Shown: positions 1-6,181, numbered from the stretch's first letter. The stretch: 6,576 bases of DNA from Pyrinomonadaceae bacterium (GCA_013812565.1 JACCTF010000311.1:1-6576); one strand, 5' to 3'. Numbers and translations: made by a program. The notes: generated by a model from the letters alone, not told the origin.

Positions 1-711
1 CATGGCGGCGGCAAACAGCTCTCCGAACTCGCCTCGAAGATGGGCGTGCAGCAGACGATCATCAACGGACGGCGCGTCACGGACGATGCCACGCTCGACA
101 TGGCGAAGATGATTTTTGCCGGAAAGATCAACACAGACATTCTCGCCGCGTTGCGTAATCGCGGCACACAAGCGGTCGGGTTGTCGGGCGTTGACGGCGG
201 CATCGTGCACGCCGTCCAGCGTGCGTCCAAAGAGGTTTTGAACCGGGCGACGGGTGAGCGCGAACAGGTGGACTGGGGCCACGTCGGCGACGTGGTTGAA
301 ATCAACGCCCGCCTGCTGCACGTGCTGCTTGATCAAGATTACCTGCCCGTAGTTTCATCGCTCGGTGCTGACACTGAAGGCCGCGTCTTCAATATCAACG
401 CCGACACCATTGCCGCCGAAGTCGCCGTGAGTTTGCAAGCCGAGAAGCTGATTATCTTGAGCGACGTGGAAGGAATCTACCTGCGTCCCGGCGAGCCGGA
501 GACAAAGCTGTCCAGGTTGACGGCAGATGAGGCTGAAGGTTTGATACGCGATCAGGTTGCGACCGGCGGCATGATTCCGAAGCTGCAAAACATCATCGAA
601 CTATTGCGGCGCGGAGTTCGCAGCGCGCACATCATCAACGGCGCACTGCGCAACATGCTGCTCGCTGAGATATTCACCGACGAAGGCACCGGCACGATGA
701 TCGTCGCATAG
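1..711 (+). CDS. argB: Acetylglutamate kinase, 5'-truncated
   Basis: The product phosphorylates N-acetyl-L-glutamate with ATP, the second step of arginine biosynthesis, in the cytoplasm. The frame is open from the first base, so the gene enters from the left; 236 residues are present and roughly the first 30-70, including the N-terminal catalytic lysine motif, lie outside. Visible family motifs, in order within the fragment, are the glycine-rich loop HGGGKQ (1-6), VGLSGVDGG (about 59-67), the substrate/metal-binding NINADT (about 131-136), IILSDVEGIY (about 151-160), GGMIPK with the second catalytic lysine (about residue 194) and the C-terminal EIFTDEGTGTMI. These match the amino-acid kinase fold throughout and no frameshift is seen. 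The gene ends with TAG and converges on the dienelactone hydrolase gene, so it belongs to a separate transcription unit whose remainder lies upstream. The assignment is near certain. Confidence 0.96.
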   Translation, partial: HGGGKQLSELASKMGVQQTIINGRRVTDDATLDMAKMIFAGKINTDILAALRNRGTQAVGLSGVDGGIVHAVQRASKEVLNRATGEREQVDWGHVGDVVEINARLLHVLLDQDYLPVVSSLGADTEGRVFNINADTIAAEVAVSLQAEKLIILSDVEGIYLRPGEPETKLSRLTADEAEGLIRDQVATGGMIPKLQNIIELLRRGVRSAHIINGALRNMLLAEIFTDEGTGTMIVA

Positions 712-736
712 AGTATCAATGCCCAGTACCCTTTAT

Positions 737-766
737 ATTAAGCGACTTGAGATTAAGCGACTTGAT
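737..766. repeat. 15-bp tandem direct repeat, two copies
   Basis: Two adjacent copies of a 15-bp unit (ATTAAGCGACTTGAG, then the same with a final T) lie between the ends of the convergent argB and hydrolase genes. They match at 14 of 15 positions. Each unit contains the short imperfect palindrome AAG-CGA-CTT. No gene begins here, so an operator role is unlikely. A slippage product or a remnant of a dispersed intergenic repeat is as likely as any function. Confidence 0.7.
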
Positions 767-782
767 TAGCGGCGGTTAGAAA

Positions 783-798
783 AGAAGAACCATCTTCT
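783..798 (-). terminator. Weak hairpin, possible terminator of the leftward operon
   Basis: AGAAGA and TCTTCT form a perfect 6-bp stem around a 4-base loop. Read on the minus strand, the stem is followed by TTTC and overlaps the TAG stop codon of the hydrolase gene. The stem has only two G-C pairs and the T run is short, so it would be a weak intrinsic terminator. It is the only stem-loop noticed in the convergent gap. On the plus strand it lacks a T run, so argB termination is less well supported. Confidence 0.25.
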
Positions 799-1642
799 AT
801 TTCAAATGACCGTGCAGAAACTGTGTCGTGCGCGTCCATGCAAGTTTTGCGGCGTCGGGCTTGTAGAACGGGCGTGTGTAGGCCAGAAAGCCGTGATCCG
901 CGCCCTCATAAAGAAAGACTTCCACAGGCGTCCCTTGCGCTTTCAGCATCTTCTCCAACTTCTGAGTTTCAGTCATCGCCACCGCTTTGTCAGCCGTTCC
1001 ATGATGAACCTGCACAGGTATTTTCAATCGTGTGATCTCCTTTTCTTTCATCGGAGCAGGATGAAAGGGGACGACCGCATCTACCTCGCGTGAGCGCGCT
1101 CCGAACAACATCGCCAGGCGCCCTCCCATACAAAATCCGACGACCCCCATCCCGCCGGGACTTACGTAGGGCTGGGTGCGCAAGTAACTGACTCCTGCCT
1201 GAATGTCGTCCAGTATGTCCAATTCGGTGTGATCGGCTAGGAACTTTTTATATGCCTCGTTGTTGCTGGGAGTGGTGTCCGGCAGAGGGTGGAACACATT
1301 GGGGGCAAGTCCGACGAAGCCTGCAAGTGCCAGTGACGCGCAGGTATTCGGGATATACTCCTCTGAAATCTTGTTGCCTGCGATGATAAGCACAGCCGGA
1401 TAAAGGCCGTCTAACTTCGGGCGGGCTAGGTATCCGTCTATGGTCTCTACGCCATTGTGCTTGAAGACTGTCCTGCCGTGCTGGATTTTGGGATTATCCA
1501 GCACACGCGTCTCCGGTTGTTTGGCTTGTGCGCTCGCCTCTCGTTCTTGCAGGACCGTGAAGCTTGCGATGGTCGCCGCCGCGCCCGCAAGGAAAGACCT
1601 TCGATCTGTACCATCGTTGTTGCAATCATCGCTCATGCACAT
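797..1642 (-). CDS. Tat-exported dienelactone hydrolase-family protein
   Basis: This is an alpha/beta hydrolase of the dienelactone hydrolase family, 281 residues. The classic enzyme is cytosolic and opens lactone rings of chloroaromatic breakdown products, but the substrate of this exported relative cannot be read from sequence. A twin-arginine signal is clear: DRRSFLAG at residues 13-20, a short hydrophobic stretch to about 30, and a likely cleavage site near ASAQA (36-40). The catalytic triad can be placed as Cys171 in GFCMGG, Asp218 in HHGTADKA and His250 in GADHGF. The ATG at 1642 is preferred over the in-frame ATG at 1636 because an AGGA sits 10 nt upstream of it. The gene follows the HEAT-repeat gene after 66 bp on the same strand. 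It may be the last operon gene, although the gap also contains a weak extended -10-like TGTGATAAA, so its own promoter is possible. Family is confident; function is open. Confidence 0.9.
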   Translation of the reverse strand: MCMSDDCNNDGTDRRSFLAGAAATIASFTVLQEREASAQAKQPETRVLDNPKIQHGRTVFKHNGVETIDGYLARPKLDGLYPAVLIIAGNKISEEYIPNTCASLALAGFVGLAPNVFHPLPDTTPSNNEAYKKFLADHTELDILDDIQAGVSYLRTQPYVSPGGMGVVGFCMGGRLAMLFGARSREVDAVVPFHPAPMKEKEITRLKIPVQVHHGTADKAVAMTETQKLEKMLKAQGTPVEVFLYEGADHGFLAYTRPFYKPDAAKLAWTRTTQFLHGHLK

Positions 1643-1708
1643 AAGTTTTATTTCCTAACTTTTGCGGCAACTGCGCTTTTGCATTTATCACAAACTTCTA
1701 CCGAAACT

Positions 1709-2908
1709 TCACTTCGTTAGAATCTCTTTGAAGAACTCAAGCGCCCGGTCATCGCCTGTCTGTCCCAGCCAGAACATCGCTTGTTTGCGCACTTCCGGCT
1801 TGGCGTGCGTGCGAGCGGTCTTGATGAGCAACGGTATCGACTCATCTCTCGCCCTTTGGCTGATGGCAAACACCGCGTGCTTCTGTACTTCCGTATCGGC
1901 ATCAGAATTGTTGATCGTGTCAGAGAGCGCTCCGAGACTTCGTTCGCCAGCTTTCTGACCGAGCCAGAAGAGAGCTTGCTTTCGCGCTTCACGATCCGCG
2001 TCGCTGCCTGCAACTTTGATCAGGAAATCTACGCCCGCGTCTTTGTTCTCGTTGATCGAAGCGGCGAAGATGATCTGTTTTTTCACTTCGCGGTTAGTGA
2101 CCCCTCCGTAGAGGCTTTGAAGGCTGGCGAGCGCCGTTTGATCTTTGCTTACGCCGATGGCGAAGGCGGCTTGCTTGCGCACCTCGGTGTTCTCCCCTTC
2201 GTTGCGGACGAGATCAGCGAGAAACGTCTGCTCGCCTCCAATCTGTCCCAGCCAAAAGACAGCGGTCGAGCGTACCTTCTCAACCTGGGAGTTGCGCACG
2301 AAGTTCTTCAATATCTCTCCGACGCGTGGATCATCGTGCAGCGCGATTGCCACCGTCGCATGTTCAGTCACCTTGCGCGCTGCATTCGACTCAGCAAGGA
2401 TTCTGAGTAGATTCAAGCTTTCTTCGTTTCCACCCCGCCCAAGCCAATAGACCGGATAGCCGCTGTACTCACGACGACGATCAAGGTTGTAGACTTCAAC
2501 GCGCGTCATCGAACTCGTGCCCCCCTCGTGCAGCATAAAGATACCGAGGTTGCGTGTCTCAACGGTCACTCCCCCCGACGTGCCGATGGAGATGTTTGTT
2601 CCTTCCGAGTAAGAAGTCGTGCTGCCTTTGAAGTTGCGCCATTCGGCATCGACCGCAACGCCGGGGCGCACATCAAACGAGTAGGCGGTCCAGAAAGGCG
2701 TCTGCGGCGAACGGGCGCGACCTTGTTTGATTGCGGCATCGATCTTCGATTTTAAGTCGGGGCCATCGACAGTTATAAAACCTTGTCCCTGAACACTCAC
2801 TTCTGAGCGTGCTTCCTCAGCACGTGCAGGATTTCGGCTTTGAATGTATGCAACGCTTACGATAAGCAACACTGCTGCGACTAAGGTTATCTGTTTTCTT
2901 GTCCTCAT
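1709..2908 (-). CDS. Exported HEAT-repeat protein with novel N-terminal domain
   Basis: A 399-residue protein with no specific gene name recognised. Residues 1-30 look like a Sec signal peptide (RTRK basic start, hydrophobic 8-21, possible cleavage after ARA at 30). Residues about 36-145 form a domain rich in short beta-like segments (TRVEVYNL and VTVETRNLG among them) that I do not recognise. From about 150 to the end there are helical HEAT-type units whose landmark YWLGR/FWLGQ ends at residues 158, 222, 318 and 383, with weaker units ending at 190, 253, 285 and 351, giving a period of 31-33 residues. HEAT arrays usually bind proteins, so a scaffold or sensor role outside the cytoplasm is inferred. 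The protein has no cysteine. AAGGAG lies 8 nt before the ATG, which fixes the start. It follows the other HEAT gene after 44 bp and shares its C-terminal ending, so the two are paralogues. Confidence 0.87.
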   Translation of the reverse strand: MRTRKQITLVAAVLLIVSVAYIQSRNPARAEEARSEVSVQGQGFITVDGPDLKSKIDAAIKQGRARSPQTPFWTAYSFDVRPGVAVDAEWRNFKGSTTSYSEGTNISIGTSGGVTVETRNLGIFMLHEGGTSSMTRVEVYNLDRRREYSGYPVYWLGRGGNEESLNLLRILAESNAARKVTEHATVAIALHDDPRVGEILKNFVRNSQVEKVRSTAVFWLGQIGGEQTFLADLVRNEGENTEVRKQAAFAIGVSKDQTALASLQSLYGGVTNREVKKQIIFAASINENKDAGVDFLIKVAGSDADREARKQALFWLGQKAGERSLGALSDTINNSDADTEVQKHAVFAISQRARDESIPLLIKTARTHAKPEVRKQAMFWLGQTGDDRALEFFKEILTK

Positions 2909-2916
2909 CTGAAAGG

Positions 2917-2922
2917 CTCCTT
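2917..2922 (-). promoter_or_regulatory. Strong Shine-Dalgarno of the second HEAT gene
   Basis: AAGGAG on the minus strand, 8 nt before the ATG at 2908. It is the best ribosome binding site in the leftward block and decides the start of that gene. Confidence 0.75.
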
Positions 2923-2952
2923 GTTGTAAAATTTGATCGATTTTCCAGCCGT

Positions 2953-4290
2953 TTACTTGAGTAAGTCTTCAAGAAACTTCATCGCTTCAGGATCACGACT
3001 CTGACCAAGCCAGAAGATCGCTTTCTTGCGTATCTCGACTGAAGCGTCGCTGCGTGCAGCTTGCATCAACTTTTGTAGAGCCGACTTCTGCCCTGATTGA
3101 CCCATGACGAAAAGCAACTGTTCCTTGACCTTGCCTTCCTTCTCCGCGTCATATAGCTGGATGAGCGTCTCGATGGCCTGCGGGCCGCCGCGTTGACCAA
3201 GCCAGAAGATCGCCTGCTTGCGCGTCTCAACATTGTCGCCGGTGCGTGCGACTTCAAGCAGTTTCGCTTCGGCACGCGCGCCGCCGATCTGCGATAAGGC
3301 AAAGAGCACCTGCTTTTTGACCTCGATGTCCTGGTCAGCCCCGTAGATGTTCATCAGTTCATCAACCGCTGACTCACCGGCTTTTTGACTCAGCCAGAAG
3401 ATCGCTTCGCGGCGCACTTTGGGAGAGACAGCGGTTCGCGCCACTTCGCTTAGATAAGCCCCTGCTCGCTGGCTTCCGTGTTGCGAGATGGCATGCAAAG
3501 CCGTTTTGTAAACTTCTTCATTCTCAGCCCGGCTTGCTAATTCCTTCAGCAGATCGAATGTGCTTTCATCGCCGCTCTGGCCGATCCAGAAGATAGCGGT
3601 TCGACGAAGCTTCACGTCTGTTCCATTACGCGCTATGTCGATGAGCACCGGCAGCGCCGCTTTGCCGCCGTGTTGCGCAAGCAGGACAACTGCCGTTTCC
3701 TTCAAACGCCGACTGGCGGTGGAGTTCGGTTTCAGAATGTCGTTGACATATTCGGATGCGCGTTCGGAATTTCCCTGGAAGAGACTTTGCAAAGCGATGA
3801 TTTTGATTTCTTCGTTATCCTTGTTGATGGCTTCCGTGACGACTTGGCGATTACCAAGCTGCGGCGCAATCTCGATGCGCATCGCCCGCGCATCATCTGT
3901 CCAACTTGATCTGGGAAATTCCCGCGTCAGTTGCTCTAATTTTTCGTTGGCTTCGCGAAACTTCGTCTGTTTCTTCAGGGCGAAAGCGAGCCAGTAGAGC
4001 GCGGCATCAACATTCTTATCTTTTGGATAATCGCTAACGAACCCGCTGAATCTCTCGGCGGCTCGAACCCAATTCTCATCTTCGATCAAATCTCTTCCTT
4101 CGCGGAAGGCTTTGGTCGCCACGCCGGAGGAGGCAGAGGTTTGCACGAAGCGGTTGAGTTTTTCCAAGTCTTGATCGAAGCCATAAGCGACGCGGTTGCT
4201 GGCCGGAGGTGCAAGCAAGCTGACCACAATCAATGTCGCTATCGTGATTAAGCTCAAACGAGCGAGCGAATTTTGGATGTAACTTTTCAT
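2953..4290 (-). CDS. Exported TPR plus HEAT-repeat protein
   Basis: A 445-residue protein with three parts. Residues 1-36 are a signal peptide or N-terminal anchor (hydrophobic about 12-29, no lipobox cysteine). Residues about 60-135 carry two TPR-like units of the type found in envelope proteins such as YbgF/BamD (WVRAAERFSGFVSDYPKD, then LAFALKKQTKFREANEKLEQ). Residues about 165-445 form a HEAT array in which the landmark Gln falls at 206, 238, 270, 302, 334, 366, 398 and 430, exactly 32 residues apart. Units alternate between an FW form (AIFWLGQ) and a non-FW form (ALHAISQ, VLFALSQ, LLFVMGQ). Such solenoids bind other proteins; no catalytic motif is visible. The protein has no cysteine, which fits an extracytoplasmic location. 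The start ATG has a modest GGAA 7 nt upstream. It lies 37 bp after the anti-sigma gene, suggesting co-transcription and possibly a partner role. Gene identity beyond this is not recognised. Confidence 0.88.
   Translation of the reverse strand: MKSYIQNSLARLSLITIATLIVVSLLAPPASNRVAYGFDQDLEKLNRFVQTSASSGVATKAFREGRDLIEDENWVRAAERFSGFVSDYPKDKNVDAALYWLAFALKKQTKFREANEKLEQLTREFPRSSWTDDARAMRIEIAPQLGNRQVVTEAINKDNEEIKIIALQSLFQGNSERASEYVNDILKPNSTASRRLKETAVVLLAQHGGKAALPVLIDIARNGTDVKLRRTAIFWIGQSGDESTFDLLKELASRAENEEVYKTALHAISQHGSQRAGAYLSEVARTAVSPKVRREAIFWLSQKAGESAVDELMNIYGADQDIEVKKQVLFALSQIGGARAEAKLLEVARTGDNVETRKQAIFWLGQRGGPQAIETLIQLYDAEKEGKVKEQLLFVMGQSGQKSALQKLMQAARSDASVEIRKKAIFWLGQSRDPEAMKFLEDLLK
2956..3693 (-). 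repeat. HEAT array with 192-bp super-period
   Basis: The coding DNA for residues 200-445 of the TPR/HEAT protein is an in-frame repeat array with a 96-bp unit and a 192-bp super-unit. On the plus strand the word CCAGAAGAT begins at 3010, 3202 and 3394 and its variant CCAGAAGATAG at 3586, exactly 192 bp apart each time. The 3010 and 3202 copies share a longer near-identical stretch around TGACCAAGCCAGAAGATCGC, which points to recent duplication or gene conversion. Confidence 0.85.
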
Positions 4291-4327
4291 ATTGATATTC
4301 CGGGGTACAACTTTGTATGTGAATCGG

Positions 4328-5446
4328 TTAATAGTTCATGCGCGAAGTTTGCATTGAGTGAACTTGCAACGCAGCGACCATCTCTTTTCGCTGCATGCGT
4401 TCGACGACTGCGCGCACGTCTTCGGGTGACGGGTCATTTGGTAGATTAGCGATGTCAAGCAAGATCGGCTCAAGGCTGCCGAGCAATTCTTCGGTCGGCG
4501 CATCGCCTTTCGCGGCGGCGTCACGCCTGAGCGAGATATTTTTGTAGAGCAGTTTTTTTGAATGCTGTTGTTCGTAAGCTAAATCGAAAGCGGTACTTGA
4601 AAGATCCGCGTTCCGAAACGAGCGCAGCAGCAATTCGGCTCGCTCGACGTGACGAGCCGTTTCAGTTGCCGGACCGGGAAGCTGTTCACGCTCCCTCCGG
4701 TAAGCGTCGGCAATCGTACTGAATGCCGCCTTATATTCCTGATCCGCTTTGGTTATAAGTTCATCCGACACTCGATCAGCACTCGGAGCAAGCGGCTTCG
4801 GATTAACCCGCTTAATGCGCTTGTCGCGAGCAGCTAACAAGGTATTGCTTCGTTTGCCCTCATTAACACTTTGCCGTGAGTCTGCTTGACGTTCGGTATT
4901 CTCTCGGTTCTTTTTCTCTGCAACCTGTTCTTTAGGGCCTTGAGCCGCGACAAGCTTGTCTGGATCAACAGCAGTTTGCGTATTCTTCTGACTCTCGTTC
5001 TGCGTAACAACTTCGCGGCTCGGCTCTCGTCCCTGCCAATCAACGTATCTCATCATGCCAGCTATTGTTCCGATTACGACGAATGCTAAGGCAGCGACAA
5101 TCGCATGACGAATACCTAGCGCGTTAGTCCCGCCGGAAAGCCACTCGCGGAGGCGCGCCAGTGAAAAGCCAAAAGCAGCTTTCTGTCCACTGCCCACTGC
5201 CCACTGCCCACTGCCCACTGCCCGTTCATCTTCGATTCTCCCCTGCACCGCCGCCCACAGCGCGGGCGAGACATCCACCTCGCGCTGGTATCCGGCGTAC
5301 ATCTCTTGCTCGCATCGCAACTCTTTCCACGCGCGCTCGCACGCCATACATGCACTGATGTGCGTTGTGAGAAGACGGGCCGTGCGCACATCAAGCTCGC
5401 CATCCGTATACTCTTCAAGTAGCGCTAAGCACTCTTCACACTTCAT
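4328..5446 (-). CDS. Zinc-finger single-pass anti-sigma factor
   Basis: A 372-residue membrane protein expected to sequester the adjacent ECF sigma factor. Residues 1-45 are a putative zinc-binding (zf-HC2/ZAS) domain with Cys3, Cys6, and His29, Cys33 and Cys36 in the HISACMAC pattern typical of such anti-sigma factors. A transmembrane helix lies at about 113-132 (IRHAIVAALAFVVIGTIAG region), placing the zinc domain inside the cell and about 235 residues outside. The outer part begins with a polar linker (about 140-220), followed by a helical region (about 225-365) containing YKAAFSTIADAYRRER and LEPILLDIANLP, which I cannot assign to a named domain. Residues 75-88 (AVGSGQWAVGSGQ) are encoded by a heptamer repeat and lie between the zinc domain and the membrane. 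The start is supported by GGAG 7 nt upstream and by an ATGA overlap with the sigma stop codon, implying translational coupling. Function by family and context; no direct proof of pairing. Confidence 0.9.
   Translation of the reverse strand: MKCEECLALLEEYTDGELDVRTARLLTTHISACMACERAWKELRCEQEMYAGYQREVDVSPALWAAVQGRIEDERAVGSGQWAVGSGQKAAFGFSLARLREWLSGGTNALGIRHAIVAALAFVVIGTIAGMMRYVDWQGREPSREVVTQNESQKNTQTAVDPDKLVAAQGPKEQVAEKKNRENTERQADSRQSVNEGKRSNTLLAARDKRIKRVNPKPLAPSADRVSDELITKADQEYKAAFSTIADAYRREREQLPGPATETARHVERAELLLRSFRNADLSSTAFDLAYEQQHSKKLLYKNISLRRDAAAKGDAPTEELLGSLEPILLDIANLPNDPSPEDVRAVVERMQRKEMVAALQVHSMQTSRMNY
5183..5223 (-). repeat. GGGCAGT heptamer tandem repeat inside the anti-sigma gene
   Basis: On the plus strand the unit is CTGCCCA: one variant copy (CTGTCCA, 5183-5189), four perfect copies (5190-5217) and a partial sixth (5218-5223). 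Read on the minus strand it encodes the 7-residue period AVGSGQW in the linker before the membrane helix. Because 7 is not a multiple of 3, one unit gained or lost shifts the frame, whereas three units would keep it. Similar heptanucleotide tracts are known as dispersed short tandem repeats in some bacteria, for example filamentous cyanobacteria. Confidence 0.95.
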
Positions 5447-6072
5447 TGTTTCACTCCCATGTAAGGGCTAACCAGGCGGCGCATCTCTATTCGCGCGCGA
5501 TGCAAATCGGTCTTGAGCTTTGCCAGCGAGAAGCCTGTAATCTCCGCAATCTCTTCGTAGCTCCGCTGCTGAAAAACCCTGAGCGTAAACACCAGCCGCT
5601 TATCTTCATCCAATGTTTTAAGGGCGTCGCGGATCACTCCGTTTAGTTCTTTGTCGAGGAGCCGGCAGTCGGGCGCGGGCTGCTCATCCGGTAGATTGAG
5701 CACAATTTGATCGGTGATGCCCACTTTGGAATTCTCTTTGTGGCGTGCGCGAAGTGCTTCGCGGGCGACGTTCTTGGCGATGCCGAACAACCACGTCGAA
5801 ATTCGCGCTTCATCGCGGAACGCGTTTAAGCTTCGGTACGCACGAACAAACGTCTCTTGCGTCAGTTCTTCGGCAAGCCCACGCTCGCCGACCATGTCGT
5901 AGATGAAGCTGATAACAGGTCGGCCATATCGCTCGAAGATCAAGCGAAAAGCCTCCTCGTCGCCGCGGCGGGCGCGCTCTACTAAGTCCTCAGCACTGTT
6001 CATCAGTGTTCCGCGGCATGCGTCAGGCTGGCCTGTTATCTCGATCACTCCCATCGTCGTTTGCTTCATCAT
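5443..6072 (-). CDS. ECF-family RNA polymerase sigma factor
   Basis: A group 4 (extracytoplasmic function) sigma-70 factor that would direct RNA polymerase to a stress or envelope regulon. With the ATG at 6072 it has 209 residues. Region 2 covers about 41-106, with the conserved AEELTQETFVRAYRSL helix and the RISTWLFGIAKNVARE segment; region 4 covers about 147-200, with LDEDKRLVFTLRVFQQRSYEEIAEITG and the HRARIEMRRL recognition-helix end. There is no region 3, as expected for ECF factors. The start is uncertain. The frame is open to a TTG at 6081; ATGs lie at 6072, 6069, 6054 and 6003. The ATG at 6003 (MNSAEDLVERARRGDEEAF) is where many ECF factors begin and has GGAA 5 nt upstream, so the true protein may be 186 residues. 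The gene overlaps the anti-sigma gene by 4 bp and is the first gene of the leftward block. Confidence 0.93.
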   Translation of the reverse strand: MMKQTTMGVIEITGQPDACRGTLMNSAEDLVERARRGDEEAFRLIFERYGRPVISFIYDMVGERGLAEELTQETFVRAYRSLNAFRDEARISTWLFGIAKNVAREALRARHKENSKVGITDQIVLNLPDEQPAPDCRLLDKELNGVIRDALKTLDEDKRLVFTLRVFQQRSYEEIAEITGFSLAKLKTDLHRARIEMRRLVSPYMGVKQ

Positions 6073-6088
6073 CGCTTTCAATGGGTTA

Positions 6089-6114
6089 GTGTCAAAGAGA
6101 ACAGAAAGGTTTCA
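6089..6114 (-). promoter_or_regulatory. Candidate promoter of the sigma operon, ECF-like -35
   Basis: On the minus strand TGAAACCTTTCT (6114-6103) closely resembles the -35 element used by several ECF sigma factors (TGAAAC plus a T-rich run, as known for Bacillus SigW-type promoters). About 15 nt further lies GACAC, a poor match to the usual CGT-type -10. An alternative is a perfect TTGACA at 6094-6089 followed after 16 nt by GATGAT, a housekeeping-type promoter that would place the transcript start downstream of the ATG at 6072 and favour a later start codon. Either is a prediction from motif alone. Confidence 0.3.
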
Positions 6115-6121
6115 AAAATCC

Positions 6122-6149
6122 TTGACCGATAGATATACCAGGGTATTCT
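6122..6149 (+). promoter_or_regulatory. Candidate promoter of the phosphotriesterase-family gene
   Basis: TTGACC (6122-6127, five of six matches to the -35 consensus) and TATTCT (6144-6149, four of six matches to the -10) are separated by 16 bp. This would start transcription around 6156, about 25 bp before the start codon, a sensible distance. A palindrome lies in the spacer. Confidence 0.4.
6135..6146. promoter_or_regulatory. Small palindrome between divergent genes, possible operator
   Basis: ATACC-AG-GGTAT is a perfect 5-bp inverted repeat with a 2-bp centre. It lies mostly between the putative -35 and -10 of the rightward promoter. An overlapping CCAG-N6-CTGG inverted repeat (6138-6151) reaches into the -10. 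Such a site could bind a dimeric regulator acting on one or both divergent genes. Its short length makes chance occurrence quite possible. Confidence 0.25.
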
Positions 6150-6168
6150 GGGACATCTTAGCAACCGT

Positions 6169-6173
6169 AGGAG
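6169..6173 (+). promoter_or_regulatory. Shine-Dalgarno of the phosphotriesterase-family gene
   Basis: AGGAG with 8 nt to the ATG at 6182. This spacing selects 6182 over the in-frame ATG nine bases later. Confidence 0.75.
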
Positions 6174-6181
6174 CAGAGACA

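Noticed and set aside
355..588. Minus-strand open frame of 77 codons inside argB.
   Set aside because: It is fully antisense to conserved acetylglutamate kinase motifs and has no support of its own.
1643..1708. Possible separate promoter for the hydrolase gene in the 66-bp gap (TGTGATAAA with a poor -35 about 17 bp upstream).
   Set aside because: The -35 match is about three of six, so it was noted under the gene but not listed as a feature.
1781..2410. Open frame of 209 codons on the plus strand opposite the second HEAT gene.
   Set aside because: It is antisense to a gene with a strong ribosome binding site, clear repeats and a signal peptide. The translated product shows no family motif, and repeated codon patterns in the HEAT gene explain why the opposite frame stays open.
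3560..3997. Open frame of 145 codons on the plus strand opposite the TPR/HEAT gene.
   Set aside because: It is antisense to a well-supported gene, its product is low in recognisable structure, and no convincing ribosome binding site was seen.
5183..5223. Short direct repeats considered as a CRISPR array or a regulator-binding iteron array.
   Set aside because: Units are 7 bp with no spacers, lie inside a coding sequence and are translated in frame, so a simple tandem repeat explains them.
5116..5418. Alternative minus-strand frame of 100 codons through the heptamer tract.
   Set aside because: It is not a separate gene. It matters only as the frame entered after loss of one heptamer, which sets the stop at 5116-5118.
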